Origin: a virus
Virus record (IMG/VR): IMGVR_UViG_3300027770_000141
Location: 1 to 35,540 of that record
DNA: 35,540 nt
Strand: one strand, 5' to 3'
Part shown: piece by piece, positions 6,345-11,500 of the stretch
Numbering within the stretch: the stretch's first letter is position 1
Layout of the letters: each line of letters starts with the position of its first letter
Notes under the pieces: model-generated
The model's input: only the letters and a program-made list of their open reading frames with translations
Database searches by the model: none
Told to the model about the DNA's origin: nothing
Made by a program: the position numbers and the translations under genes

Positions 6345-6515
6345 CTATTTCAATTTAGATATAGCTCTAATGATCGACAATGCAGAATAGCAGAATAATA
6401 TTATTATGAGTAGAAGATCGAAATCATCATTTTTGGATATATTGGCGTGTTCTGATAAAATACAAAAAAACAAAACTGTTGTAATATACAACCAAAATAT
6501 AACTGATAACATCAT
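6345..6515 (-). CDS. 56-residue two-helix membrane protein
   Basis: The frame starts at ATG 6515 and begins MMLSVIFWLYITTVLFFCIL. A polar stretch SEHANISKNDDFD then leads to a second hydrophobic segment LLLIIILFCYSALSII and a short basic tail. Two membrane helices separated by a short acidic loop are predicted. No good ribosome site is seen; it may be translated from a tRNA-processed transcript. The first helix (FWLYITTVLF) is closely similar to that of the 22-residue peptide at 7697-7765 (LWLYITTVFL), indicating a duplication. Function unknown. Confidence 0.55.
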   Translation of the reverse strand: MMLSVIFWLYITTVLFFCILSEHANISKNDDFDLLLIIILFCYSALSIIRAISKLK

Positions 6516-6539
6516 TTTACACTAAGAGAAATTTTGGGT

Positions 6540-6643
6540 GATTGGGTCGGACCTTGAACCCGACTTCGGCTAGTCCAAACGATCTTGCTAAGAATGGACT
6601 TGGTTCTAATATACCACCTGTTTTACCTGATAAACTACCAATC
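6540..6643 (-). tRNA. degenerate or atypical tRNA-like element with long variable arm
   Basis: On the minus strand GATTGG (from 6643) pairs with CCAATC (6540-6545), and a T-arm with loop TTCAAGG is present. A D-arm TTTA/TAAA and a long extra arm AGTCCA/TGGACT can also be drawn. The anticodon arm TGGT/ACCA would have an 8-nt loop ATATTAGA, and the 3' end reads A-CCC rather than CCA. At 104 nt it is longer than normal class II tRNAs. It is probably a decaying Leu/Ser-type tRNA or an unusual tRNA-like RNA. Confidence 0.4.
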
Positions 6644-6651
6644 AAATTTAA

Positions 6652-6726
6652 TGGCGATCCCGACAGGAATCGAACCTGTGCCCGCACCTTTATCATTGAT
6701 GCGCTCTACCACTGAGCTACGGGATC
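6652..6726 (-). tRNA. tRNA-Ile(GAT)
   Basis: The cloverleaf has acceptor GATCCCG/CGGGATC, D-arm GCTC/GAGC, anticodon loop ATGATAA giving GAT, and T-arm ACAGG-TTCGATT-CCTGT. Discriminator G is followed by an encoded CCA. One A-A mismatch closes the anticodon stem. Confidence 0.88.
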
Positions 6727-6733
6727 GAAATCT

Positions 6734-6808
6734 TGGTTGCCTGTCTGTGAGTTGAACACAGGCCTCATCTGTTATGAGCAGAGTGCTCTTCCACTAAGCT
6801 AACAGGCC
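6734..6808 (-). tRNA. tRNA-Met or tRNA-Ile2 (CAT)
   Basis: Anticodon loop CTCATAA gives CAT; T-arm CTGTG-TTCAACT-CACAG; D-stem GCTT/GAGC; CCA encoded. The acceptor is GGCCTGT against ACAGGCA, leaving an unpaired G1-A72. Initiator tRNAs also lack a 1-72 pair, but the anticodon stem lacks the three G-C pairs expected of an initiator. Elongator Met or lysidine-modified Ile2 is more likely. Confidence 0.85.
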
Positions 6809-6817
6809 AAACTTTTA

Positions 6818-6855
6818 TTTAACAACACTATTTAGTATACCCCATCCACACAAGA
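6818..6855 (+). repeat. left flank repeat of the GIY-YIG cassette
   Basis: The segment ATTTAACAACACTATTTA followed by a CCACACAAGAAA block recurs at 7686-7730 on the far side of the endonuclease gene in the same orientation. Both copies are also preceded by GGCCAAACTT. The pair brackets the endonuclease and its promoter. Confidence 0.65.
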
Positions 6856-6874
6856 AAGTCAAGAGCGAATTTTA

Positions 6875-6882
6875 TATAAATA
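6875..6882 (+). promoter_or_regulatory. T4-type late promoter for the GIY-YIG gene
   Basis: TATAAATA, the exact T4-type late -10 motif. Transcription would start about 6 nt downstream, directly at the base of the hairpin at 6889-6922. Confidence 0.75.
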
Positions 6883-6888
6883 ATATAT

Positions 6889-6922
6889 GAGAGGAGAAGT
6901 GTATCAAGCACGTTCTCCTCTC
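6889..6922 (+). promoter_or_regulatory. 5'-terminal hairpin in the GIY-YIG leader
   Basis: GAGAGGAGAA (6889-6898) pairs perfectly over 10 bp with TTCTCCTCTC (6913-6922). It would form the extreme 5' end of the late transcript and contains a Shine-Dalgarno-like GAGGAG locked in its stem, while the true ribosome site AAGGAAG lies further downstream. Confidence 0.75.
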
Positions 6923-6951
6923 TAAACACACAAACTAAGGAAGTAGCTTAT

Positions 6952-7635
6952 ATGCCTAAAATTATTTATACAGACTCGAACAGATTCTATGTCTATGCAT
7001 TTCTGCGAAAAGATAACACCCCATATTATATTGGAAAAGGCCAGGGTAATAGAGCCTGGAGCAAGAGACAATTTCGTCCGGTGGACGATTCGAGAATTGT
7101 TATTCTCAAAGAGATACTTACAGAAACAGAAGCTTTCGATCTTGAAACAGAACTTATAGAATTTTATGGTCGAAAAGATAATGAGACGGGAATTCTCAGA
7201 AATCTAACAGATGGTGGAGAAGGAACTTCTGGCTACATAAATTCTGAAAAAACCAAAGCCAACATGTCTGCAGCTAAATCTGGTGTGAATAATCCTATGT
7301 TTGGAAAGAAGCCTCATAATTTTGGAAAGAAAGCTTCAGAAGAAACTATAGCCAACATGTCTGCAGCTCTATCTGGTGTGAATAATCCTATGTTTGGAAA
7401 GAAGCCTCATAATTTTGGAAAGAAAGCTTCAGAAGAAACTATAGCCAAACGTTCTGGTGAAAATCATTATAATTTTGGAAAGAAACGATCTCCAGAAATA
7501 ATAGCCGAAATATCTAAATCTAACACTGGAAAGAAACATTCACCAGAATCCAGAGCCAAAATGCGAGAATCATGGATTCTAAGAAAGATTTCTAATACTA
7601 TGACAGAAATAGAAAATATCTCTGTTGATGTTTAA
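6952..7635 (+). CDS. GIY-YIG homing endonuclease with NUMOD3 repeats
   Basis: This 227-residue protein has an N-terminal GIY-YIG nuclease: YVYAFLRKDNTPYYIGKGQG carries the two signature strands, followed by a conserved Arg region and the catalytic Glu of ETELIEFYG. From about residue 100 it consists of DNA-binding NUMOD3 motifs, each with the N-P-M-F-G-K-K or N-F-G-K-K pattern followed by a short helix. A 31-residue unit is duplicated in tandem. It is free-standing, lies between tRNA genes on the opposite strand and is driven by a late promoter, like the T4 Seg enzymes. AAGGAAG precedes ATG 6952. The flanking sequences repeat each other, indicating insertion or duplication of the tRNA-edge sequence. 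Confidence 0.93.
   Translation: MPKIIYTDSNRFYVYAFLRKDNTPYYIGKGQGNRAWSKRQFRPVDDSRIVILKEILTETEAFDLETELIEFYGRKDNETGILRNLTDGGEGTSGYINSEKTKANMSAAKSGVNNPMFGKKPHNFGKKASEETIANMSAALSGVNNPMFGKKPHNFGKKASEETIAKRSGENHYNFGKKRSPEIIAEISKSNTGKKHSPESRAKMRESWILRKISNTMTEIENISVDV
7258..7443 (+). repeat. 93-bp tandem duplication inside the GIY-YIG gene
   Basis: Units 7258-7350 and 7351-7443 are almost identical, differing at about two bases. Each encodes one 31-residue block containing NPMFGKKPHNFGKK. The near identity marks a recent expansion of the DNA-recognition region. Confidence 0.85.
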
Positions 7636-7685
7636 TATGAGTTTCCTATAAAGGTTTACAATATGGGCCAAACTTGTCACTTGTC

Positions 7686-7730
7686 ATTTAACAACACTAT
7701 TTATTATAGATCTTCCACACAAGAAACACT
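7686..7730 (+). repeat. right flank repeat of the GIY-YIG cassette
   Basis: Contains ATTTAACAACACTATTTA and TCCACACAAGAAA in the same order as 6818-6855, and lies just after GGCCAAACTT. It overlaps the 3' end of the 22-aa membrane peptide gene. Confidence 0.65.
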
Positions 7731-7765
7731 GTTGTAATATATAACCAAAGTAAAAATGTAATCAT
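7697..7765 (-). CDS. 22-residue membrane peptide, paralogue of the 56-aa protein
   Basis: The frame from ATG 7765 begins MITFLLWLYITTVFLVWKIY. AAAAGGA precedes the start by about 6 nt. The helix LWLYITTVFL closely matches FWLYITTVLF of the 56-residue protein at 6345-6515, and both lie just 3' of tRNA genes on the same strand. It looks like a truncated duplicate, or a minimal single-helix version, of that gene. The intervening GIY-YIG cassette separates the two copies. Confidence 0.5.
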   Translation of the reverse strand: MITFLLWLYITTVFLVWKIYNK

Positions 7766-7788
7766 AATATCCTTTTCCTAGAAAGGTT

Positions 7789-7880
7789 TGGTGCTTCGAT
7801 TGGGACTTGAACCCAAACTAACCTCTAATCTGGAGAATCGGGTTTATAAGACCCGTCGTGCTACATTACACTATCGAAGC
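7789..7880 (-). tRNA. class II tRNA with apparent TAT anticodon
   Basis: Acceptor GCTTCGA/TCGAAGC, T-arm TTGGG-TTCAAGT-CCCAA and encoded CCA are perfect. The anticodon stem CGGGT/ACCCG closes a 7-nt loop CTTATAA, giving TAT (Ile). However, the D-stem has only 3 bp and the variable region is about 22 nt with a CTC/GAG stem, as in Leu, Ser or Tyr tRNAs. Body and anticodon disagree, so amino-acid identity is uncertain. Confidence 0.8.
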
Positions 7881-7900
7881 AATTATTAATTTTGTTTACA

Positions 7901-7976
7901 TGGAGCGAAAATTCGGATTCGAACCGAAACTAATAGTTTGGAAAACTACTGTGCTAACCATTAACACCATATTCGC
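7901..7976 (-). tRNA. tRNA-Gly(TCC)
   Basis: Acceptor GCGAATA/TTTTCGC with one T-T mismatch, D-arm GTG/CAC region, anticodon loop TTTCCAA giving TCC, T-arm TTCGG-TTCGAAT-CCGAA. Discriminator T is followed by an encoded CCA. Confidence 0.88.
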
Positions 7977-8000
7977 ATATTTTAAAAGATACATTAATTC

Positions 8001-8069
8001 GGCATCTCCGCTTGGATTCTAACCAAGATCTTATAGTGTTGGAAACTATTGTTTTAAACTACTGAGACC
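8001..8069 (-). tRNA. degenerate tRNA-Trp(CCA)-like sequence
   Basis: Anticodon stem ATAGT/ACTAT with loop TTCCAAC gives CCA, and the T-arm CTTGG-TTAGAAT-CCAAG is intact. The acceptor GGTCTCA pairs poorly with the 3' strand, the D-arm is reduced to a tiny GTT-TAA-AAC hairpin, the T-loop lacks TTC, and CCA is not encoded. It is probably a decaying tRNA gene. Confidence 0.5.
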
Positions 8070-8074
8070 TCGAA

Positions 8075-8082
8075 TATTTATA
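8075..8082 (-). promoter_or_regulatory. possible late promoter inside the tRNA array
   Basis: Minus-strand TATAAATA lies between tRNA-Tyr and the Trp-like element and would transcribe the leftward tRNAs. The motif match is exact, but nothing else supports it. Confidence 0.4.
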
Positions 8083-8110
8083 GAACTTTTGGGTTTGTTA
8101 CATTAAATAG

Positions 8111-8198
8111 TGGTGGATTATCAGAAAATCGAATTCTGCGGGGCACTAAGGCCAACTGGTTTACAGCCAATCCCGTCTCCATAACGGACTAATAATCC
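8111..8198 (-). tRNA. tRNA-Tyr(GTA)
   Basis: Acceptor GGATTAT/ATAATCC, anticodon stem ATTGG/CCAGT with loop CTGTAAA giving GTA, a class II variable arm, T-arm CAGAA-TTCGATT-TTCTG, discriminator A and encoded CCA. Confidence 0.9.
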
Positions 8199-8204
8199 AT
8201 AATA

Positions 8205-8531
8205 TTAATTCTTCTTTGAAGCTACAACGAAAGATCCGCAACAGTTCGAAACACGAAAACCACAATGTGTTTCAATCTCGTAAGGAATAACATAATTTGC
8301 CGAACCATTCACAAACCAAATACCAGGAATTCCCATGGTGGTGCGATTATCTTTGTTGAACTTAGAACAATCTACCGATTCTAATTTATTTTCGAGACTC
8401 TTCCATTCGAATCGGATACCATCATCCATCGAATCAAATTTACTCAAGTTAAGGAGAAAAAGATTCTTGGTGCTAACAGCACTTTTGATAAAAGCTTTCA
8501 CCGTGGCTAAAGTCGTCTTTTTGCTTTTCAT
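8205..8531 (-). CDS. early protein of unknown function (108 aa)
   Basis: The product begins MKSKKTTLATVKAFIKSAVS, a basic helical N-terminus that resembles the start of a small DNA- or RNA-binding protein. It continues with a segment DGIRFEWKSLENKLESVDCS and a C-terminus containing GIPGIWFVNGSANYVIPYEI and VSNCCGS. Three cysteines occur in the second half. No family is recognised. The start codon lies 8 nt after the -10 box of an early promoter, so the mRNA is predicted to be leaderless. The gene ends 6 bp before tRNA-Tyr on the same strand, so its transcript may read into the tRNA array. Confidence 0.72.
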   Translation of the reverse strand: MKSKKTTLATVKAFIKSAVSTKNLFLLNLSKFDSMDDGIRFEWKSLENKLESVDCSKFNKDNRTTMGIPGIWFVNGSANYVIPYEIETHCGFRVSNCCGSFVVASKKN

Positions 8532-8568
8532 ATAGAACCATTATACCTTATCCATCCAGGAATAGCAA
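8529..8568 (-). promoter_or_regulatory. early promoter P3, predicted leaderless start
   Basis: Minus strand TTGCTA (8563-8568), 17 bp, TATAAT (8540-8545), GGTTCTAT, ATG. The spacer TTCCTGGATGGATAAGG is nearly identical to that of promoter P6. Confidence 0.82.
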
Positions 8569-8587
8569 GGATTTTTTGAAAAAAATA

Positions 8588-9181
8588 TCAACCGATAATT
8601 TTGTCCCCAGAGACCCGAGCGTTCCCATAGACCACTGCGTTCCCAGAGACCACTGCGTTCTCATAGATCCAGGCGTTCCCAGAGACCACTGCGTTCCCAG
8701 AGACCATTGCGTTCCCATAGACCATTGCGTTCTCATAGATCCAGGCGTTCCCAGAGACCATTGCGTTCCCAGAGACCATTGCGTACCCATAGACCGATGC
8801 GTTCCCAGAGACCACTGCGGACCCATAGACCCGAGAGTTCCCAGAGACCAATGTGTACCCATAGACCATTGCGTTCCTATAGACCCGAGCGTACCCAGAG
8901 ACCTGAGCGTTCTCAAAGACCATAGCGTTCTCAAAGACCATAGCGTTCCCGAAAACCATAGCGTTCCCGAAAACCCTGGCGTTCCCAGAGACCCGAGCGT
9001 ATCCATAGACCACTGCGTTCCCAGAGACCACTGCGTCTCCAGAGATTACTGCGTCAGGACCAACAAAAGCGGTCTCAGCGACGGTAGCAGTATTCTGGAC
9101 CCAGCCGCCTCCGTTAGGATGAACGTGCCACGTCTCAAGAGTAGCGTCAGGAAAAGCTGTCTTTAAATCTTCGAACTTCAT
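8588..9181 (-). CDS. left-handed beta-helix repeat protein (hexapeptide type)
   Basis: This 197-residue protein has a 30-residue N-terminal cap, MKFEDLKTAFPDATLETWHV, followed by NGGGWVQNTATV and about 24 imperfect hexapeptides of the form G-N-A-x-V-x. Such repeats fold into a left-handed parallel beta-helix, as in hexapeptide acyltransferases and the E. coli YdcK-like group. No catalytic His typical of the acyltransferases is obvious, so a binding or structural role is more likely. The DNA is an array of 18-nt repeats. A paralogue with the same cap lies at 10432-11028, where the helix is more diverged. The start sits 8 nt after a -10 box, predicting a leaderless early mRNA. Confidence 0.85.
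   Translation of the reverse strand: MKFEDLKTAFPDATLETWHVHPNGGGWVQNTATVAETAFVGPDAVISGDAVVSGNAVVYGYARVSGNARVFGNAMVFGNAMVFENAMVFENAQVSGYARVYRNAMVYGYTLVSGNSRVYGSAVVSGNASVYGYAMVSGNAMVSGNAWIYENAMVYGNAMVSGNAVVSGNAWIYENAVVSGNAVVYGNARVSGDKIIG
8590..9060. repeat. 18-nt repeat array encoding hexapeptides
   Basis: The array is built from 18-nt units related to GTTCCCAGAGACCACTGC and to GTTCCCATAGACCATTGC, read on the plus strand. It encodes the beta-helix rungs on the minus strand and keeps other frames open, which produces several spurious long frames here. Confidence 0.85.
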
Positions 9182-9218
9182 ATAGAACCATTATACCTTA
9201 GTGGAACATCAATAGCAA
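9179..9218 (-). promoter_or_regulatory. early promoter P4, predicted leaderless start
   Basis: Minus strand TTGCTA (9213-9218), 17 bp, TATAAT (9190-9195), GGTTCTAT, ATG 9181. Repeat copy c lies just upstream of the -35 box. Confidence 0.82.
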
Positions 9219-9230
9219 GGATTGCGAGAA

Positions 9231-9290
9231 AGAATATATCTCTTTTGTTTTCAACAGTATTCTGCAAGTGACTGATTCTTAAACAAAAAT
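9231..9290 (+). repeat. structured repeat copy c (diverged, single)
   Basis: Contains TCTTTTGTTTTCAACAGTAT and TCTGCAAGTGACTGATTCTT, matching the core of copies a, b, d and e in the same orientation. The right inverted arm is lost. No partner copy or core is present next to it. Confidence 0.65.
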
Positions 9291-9473
9291 ATTCATTAAC
9301 TTATTTTTGATAGTCGTCAACCAACTATTTTTCAAATCCTTAGATTTGATATTTTGAGATTGCCTATATTGTGATACAGTAGACGAACTGTATGCAGGAT
9401 GTTTAAGGTTACTCTCTCTGATATTAGAGATCGGAATGTAAGGAGTCGTTTTTAAATGTGATTCACGTTTCAT
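9279..9473 (-). CDS. possible 64-aa protein, doubtful
   Basis: An open frame from ATG 9473 begins MKRESHLKTTPYIPISNIRE and is polar and basic. It lies directly downstream of tRNA-Lys on the same strand, lacks a ribosome binding sequence and overlaps repeat copy c at its 3' end. Codon use does not argue strongly either way. It may be a real small gene or a chance frame in the gap between the tRNA block and the beta-helix gene. Confidence 0.35.
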   Translation of the reverse strand: MKRESHLKTTPYIPISNIRESNLKHPAYSSSTVSQYRQSQNIKSKDLKNSWLTTIKNKLMNIFV

Positions 9474-9483
9474 AATTAGAATT

Positions 9484-9559
9484 TGGTGCGCCCTGCGAGA
9501 CTCGAACTCGCGACTCTTGCATTAAAAGTGCAATGCTCTACCAACTGAGCTAAGAGCGC
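9484..9559 (-). tRNA. tRNA-Lys(TTT)
   Basis: Acceptor GCGCTCT/AGGGCGC, D-arm GCTC/GAGC, anticodon stem TTGCA/TGCAA with loop CTTTTAA giving TTT, T-arm GCGAG-TTCGAGT-CTCGC, discriminator A and encoded CCA. Confidence 0.95.
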
Positions 9560-9579
9560 AAATTATTATTGTTATAATG

Positions 9580-9655
9580 TGGTAGCCCTATAGGGATTCG
9601 AACCCCAATTCTCGCTTTAGAAGAGCGATGTCCTAGTCCATTGAACGATAAGGCC
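9580..9655 (-). tRNA. tRNA-Arg(TCT)
   Basis: Acceptor GGCCTTA/TAGGGCT, closing with a G-U pair at 1-72. Anticodon stem TCGCT/AGCGA with loop CTTCTAA gives TCT; T-arm TGGGG-TTCGAAT-CCCTA; CCA encoded. Confidence 0.92.
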
Positions 9656-9682
9656 ATAGATCAAAACTGTAAATTACGATAT

Positions 9683-9758
9683 TGGTGTTGTCGACGGGAC
9701 TTGAACCCGCAGTACCCACCTTGAAAGGGTGGTATCTTAACCATTAGATGACGACAAC
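9683..9758 (-). tRNA. tRNA-Glu(TTC)
   Basis: Acceptor GTTGTCG/CGACAAC, anticodon stem CCACC/GGTGG with loop CTTTCAA giving TTC, T-arm GCGGG-TTCAAGT-CCCGT, discriminator A and encoded CCA. Confidence 0.95.
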
Positions 9759-9765
9759 AAAACTT

Positions 9766-9852
9766 TGGCAGCAGACGGAAGGCTCGAAATCCTATGCTTT
9801 TCAACATACCCTGGTTTTCAAGACCAGTCGTCCTCCATGGACGGCACCTGCT
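9766..9852 (-). tRNA. tRNA-Ser(TGA)
   Basis: Acceptor AGCAGGT/GTCTGCT, anticodon stem CTGGT/ACCAG with loop CTTGAAA giving TGA, and a class II variable arm. Discriminator G is followed by an encoded CCA. The T-stem pairs poorly around loop TTCGAGC, so some decay or an unusual T-arm is possible. Confidence 0.82.
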
Positions 9853-9931
9853 GTAATACTTCAGTTATTCCTGTGGAACTTAACTATATTTATTCTTAAT
9901 AATCTAAGATTTGTTTTACATAAATAATTGT

Positions 9932-10426
9932 ATGACATTCAAAGAACTGAATATTTTATTGCTAGAATCAAAAACTCAGTTATCTCCTGCTAGAATTATG
10001 ACAACTGTGGTAGAAGATTCAGAGCAATCATCAGCATTAGCATCAATGGTCAACCAAGATCAGTATGAGCGTAATGAATATACACAATTTGTAAAATCGC
10101 AAGCAAGTGGTGACTGGACCAAAGGGGCCGAGCTGTATGCCCGACTCAAAAAAAGACCCAGCAATGATATATTTGGCGATGTAGTAAGATTAAAGCAGTT
10201 TATGAAAATGACTTTTGATTTTGATAATTTTACCAATACAGATTGGGATAATTATTGGTTGTTAGCACAGCATTGTGATGACAATCGTGACTTTCAAAAA
10301 AAAGCTTTATCAATAATTGAAAAATACCAAGGCAGAGATCACTCACACTACAAATATCTGTATGATAGGATCAGTGTCGGGCTGACTGGTAAACAGAAAT
10401 ACGGAACACAAAATATAAACAAGTAA
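9932..10426 (+). CDS. DUF6624-like protein of unknown function
   Basis: This 164-residue protein starts MTFKELNILLLESKTQLSPA at ATG 9932; an upstream ATG at 9911 is less likely. The C-terminal half reads YWLLAQHCDDNRDFQKKALS, then YLYDRISV, then GKQKYGTQ. The combination of a Q-H-x-D segment, a D-R segment and a final Q-x-Y-G-T-Q is the signature I associate with the DUF6624 family of bacterial proteins. Family function is not known to me. CATAAATA at 9919-9926 is one base from the late promoter motif and would give a very short leader. It is the only plus-strand gene between the tRNA block and the second beta-helix gene, and converges with that gene. Confidence 0.72.
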   Translation: MTFKELNILLLESKTQLSPARIMTTVVEDSEQSSALASMVNQDQYERNEYTQFVKSQASGDWTKGAELYARLKKRPSNDIFGDVVRLKQFMKMTFDFDNFTNTDWDNYWLLAQHCDDNRDFQKKALSIIEKYQGRDHSHYKYLYDRISVGLTGKQKYGTQNINK

Positions 10427-10431
10427 CTTGT

Positions 10432-11028
10432 TTATTCGTTACCACTTTCGTTCCATGCGACCTTGGTATGCCCAGAGATCTGGGCCTTCCCAGAGACCAC
10501 TGCGGATCCATAGATCCGAGCGTTCTCAAAGATCTCAGCGTCTCCGCAGACCTGAGCATCCTCATAGACCCAAGAAGTCCCGGAGACTATAGCGTTATCA
10601 AAGACCCGAGCGTTATCCATGACCTGGGAACTCCCACAGACAAAAGAAATTCCATAAACCCAAGCAAATCCTGAAACCTGGGCGTTCCCCAAGACCCGAG
10701 ATCTCCCTTCGACCCGAGCGTCTCCAGAGACCCCAGCGTGCTCAAAGATATGAGCTTTCTCACCGACCTGAGCGTTCTCGCAGACCACAGCGGATTCGTA
10801 AACCCAGGCGTCGCCCCAGACCACAGCGTTCCCATAGACCCGAGCGTGGTCGAGGATCCGAGCTTCCTCATAGACCCGAGCGGATCCAGAGACGATAGCG
10901 TCAGGACCCACATAGGCACTATTAGTGACCGTAGCAGTATTCTGAACCCAGCCTCCTCCATTAGAATGAGGGTGCCACGTCTCAAGAGTAGCGTCAGGAA
11001 AAGTAGATTTCAAATCTTCGAATGTCAT
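10432..11028 (-). CDS. second left-handed beta-helix repeat protein
   Basis: This 198-residue paralogue of the protein at 8588-9181 shares the cap, which here begins MTFEDLKSTFPDATLETWHP and again leads into NGGGWVQNTATV. Roughly 26 hexapeptides follow, with patterns such as G-S-A-R-V-Y and G-D-A-W-V-Y, more varied than in the first copy. The fold is predicted to be a left-handed parallel beta-helix. The function is unknown; repeated cap and early promoter suggest both copies act in the same early process, perhaps binding a host target. The promoter has a perfect TTGACA -35 box. The start codon lies 8 nt after the -10 box, predicting a leaderless mRNA. Confidence 0.85.
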   Translation of the reverse strand: MTFEDLKSTFPDATLETWHPHSNGGGWVQNTATVTNSAYVGPDAIVSGSARVYEEARILDHARVYGNAVVWGDAWVYESAVVCENAQVGEKAHIFEHAGVSGDARVEGRSRVLGNAQVSGFAWVYGISFVCGSSQVMDNARVFDNAIVSGTSWVYEDAQVCGDAEIFENARIYGSAVVSGKAQISGHTKVAWNESGNE

Positions 11029-11065
11029 ATAGAACCATTATACCTTATTGTGATAGGAATGTCAA
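11026..11065 (-). promoter_or_regulatory. early promoter P5, perfect -35, predicted leaderless start
   Basis: Minus strand TTGACA (11060-11065), 17 bp, TATAAT (11037-11042), GGTTCTAT, ATG 11028. Both hexamers match the sigma-70 consensus. Confidence 0.85.
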
Positions 11066-11073
11066 GTAAAATC

Positions 11074-11283
11074 TTATGCGAAATTAGGAGGAATCATCAC
11101 TCTAAACTTTTTGAAGTCTGCTTTCGTTGCCTGGCGAATGTCATTCTTGAGATAGGCAGCAGTGCCGTCCATCCAGCAATGGCCGCCGAGAAGAGGGTTC
11201 CCAGCAAGTATTTGCATCTCCATCTCGCTCACGATAAATCCCAGAGTGTGTTCGCCCTTTACGATGTACTGTGTTGTGTTCAT
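11074..11283 (-). CDS. small early protein (69 aa)
   Basis: The product begins MNTTQYIVKGEHTLGFIVSE and contains GNPLLGGHCWMDGTAAYLKN and a C-terminal KADFKKFRVMIPPNFA. It is soluble, with no membrane segment. It starts 9 nt after the stop of the 54-aa gene and has no clear ribosome site, so it probably depends on coupling to that gene and on promoter P6. The ending resembles the KKFRV-type ends of other short early proteins, but no family is recognised. Confidence 0.65.
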   Translation of the reverse strand: MNTTQYIVKGEHTLGFIVSEMEMQILAGNPLLGGHCWMDGTAAYLKNDIRQATKADFKKFRVMIPPNFA

Positions 11284-11292
11284 TATATAACT

Positions 11293-11457
11293 TTATAGGC
11301 TATTGAAAATGGCCACAGCGTCTTCATTGTTCGTATCCCAGAGGATACGAACAGTATTCTTTGTCGTCTGGTTCCAGATTTCGTACTGATAGTTCCCAGT
11401 TTGGAATAGGACGATCTTCTGTCTGTTCTTGTTTTTGCTATTAATGAAAACGATCAT
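11293..11457 (-). CDS. small early protein (54 aa), leaderless
   Basis: The frame begins at ATG 11457 with MIVFINSKNKNRQKIVLFQT and ends NTNNEDAVAIFNSL-like, precisely DTNNEDAVAIFNSL. A longer open frame upstream passes through promoter P6 and a repeat and is not credible. The -10 box TATAAT ends 6 nt before this ATG. The sequence suggests a small beta-rich protein (FQTGNYQYEIWNQTTKNTVR). No family is recognised. The 69-aa gene follows 9 nt later. Confidence 0.68.
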   Translation of the reverse strand: MIVFINSKNKNRQKIVLFQTGNYQYEIWNQTTKNTVRILWDTNNEDAVAIFNSL

Positions 11458-11492
11458 AGAACCATTATACCTTTTCCATCCAGGAATAGCAA
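11455..11492 (-). promoter_or_regulatory. early promoter P6, predicted leaderless start
   Basis: Minus strand TTGCTA (11487-11492), 17 bp, TATAAT (11464-11469), GGTTCT, ATG 11457. The predicted start site is the A of the initiation codon. Confidence 0.82.
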
Positions 11493-11500
11493 GGAGAAGC

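Noticed and set aside
8590-9060. CRISPR-like regular repeats
   Set aside because: The units are 18 nt without unique spacers and encode hexapeptide rungs in frame, so this is a coding repeat.
8576-9166. Long plus-strand frames opposite the beta-helix gene, and a 152-aa minus frame at 8548-9006
   Set aside because: They arise because an 18-nt repeat keeps several frames open. Their products are monotonous, and they lack starts and promoters; the 197-aa minus frame has cap, promoter and homologue.
10371-11298. Other frames around the second beta-helix gene (10371-10565, 10587-10985, 10738-11298)
   Set aside because: Repeat-driven shadows of the 198-aa gene with low-complexity products.
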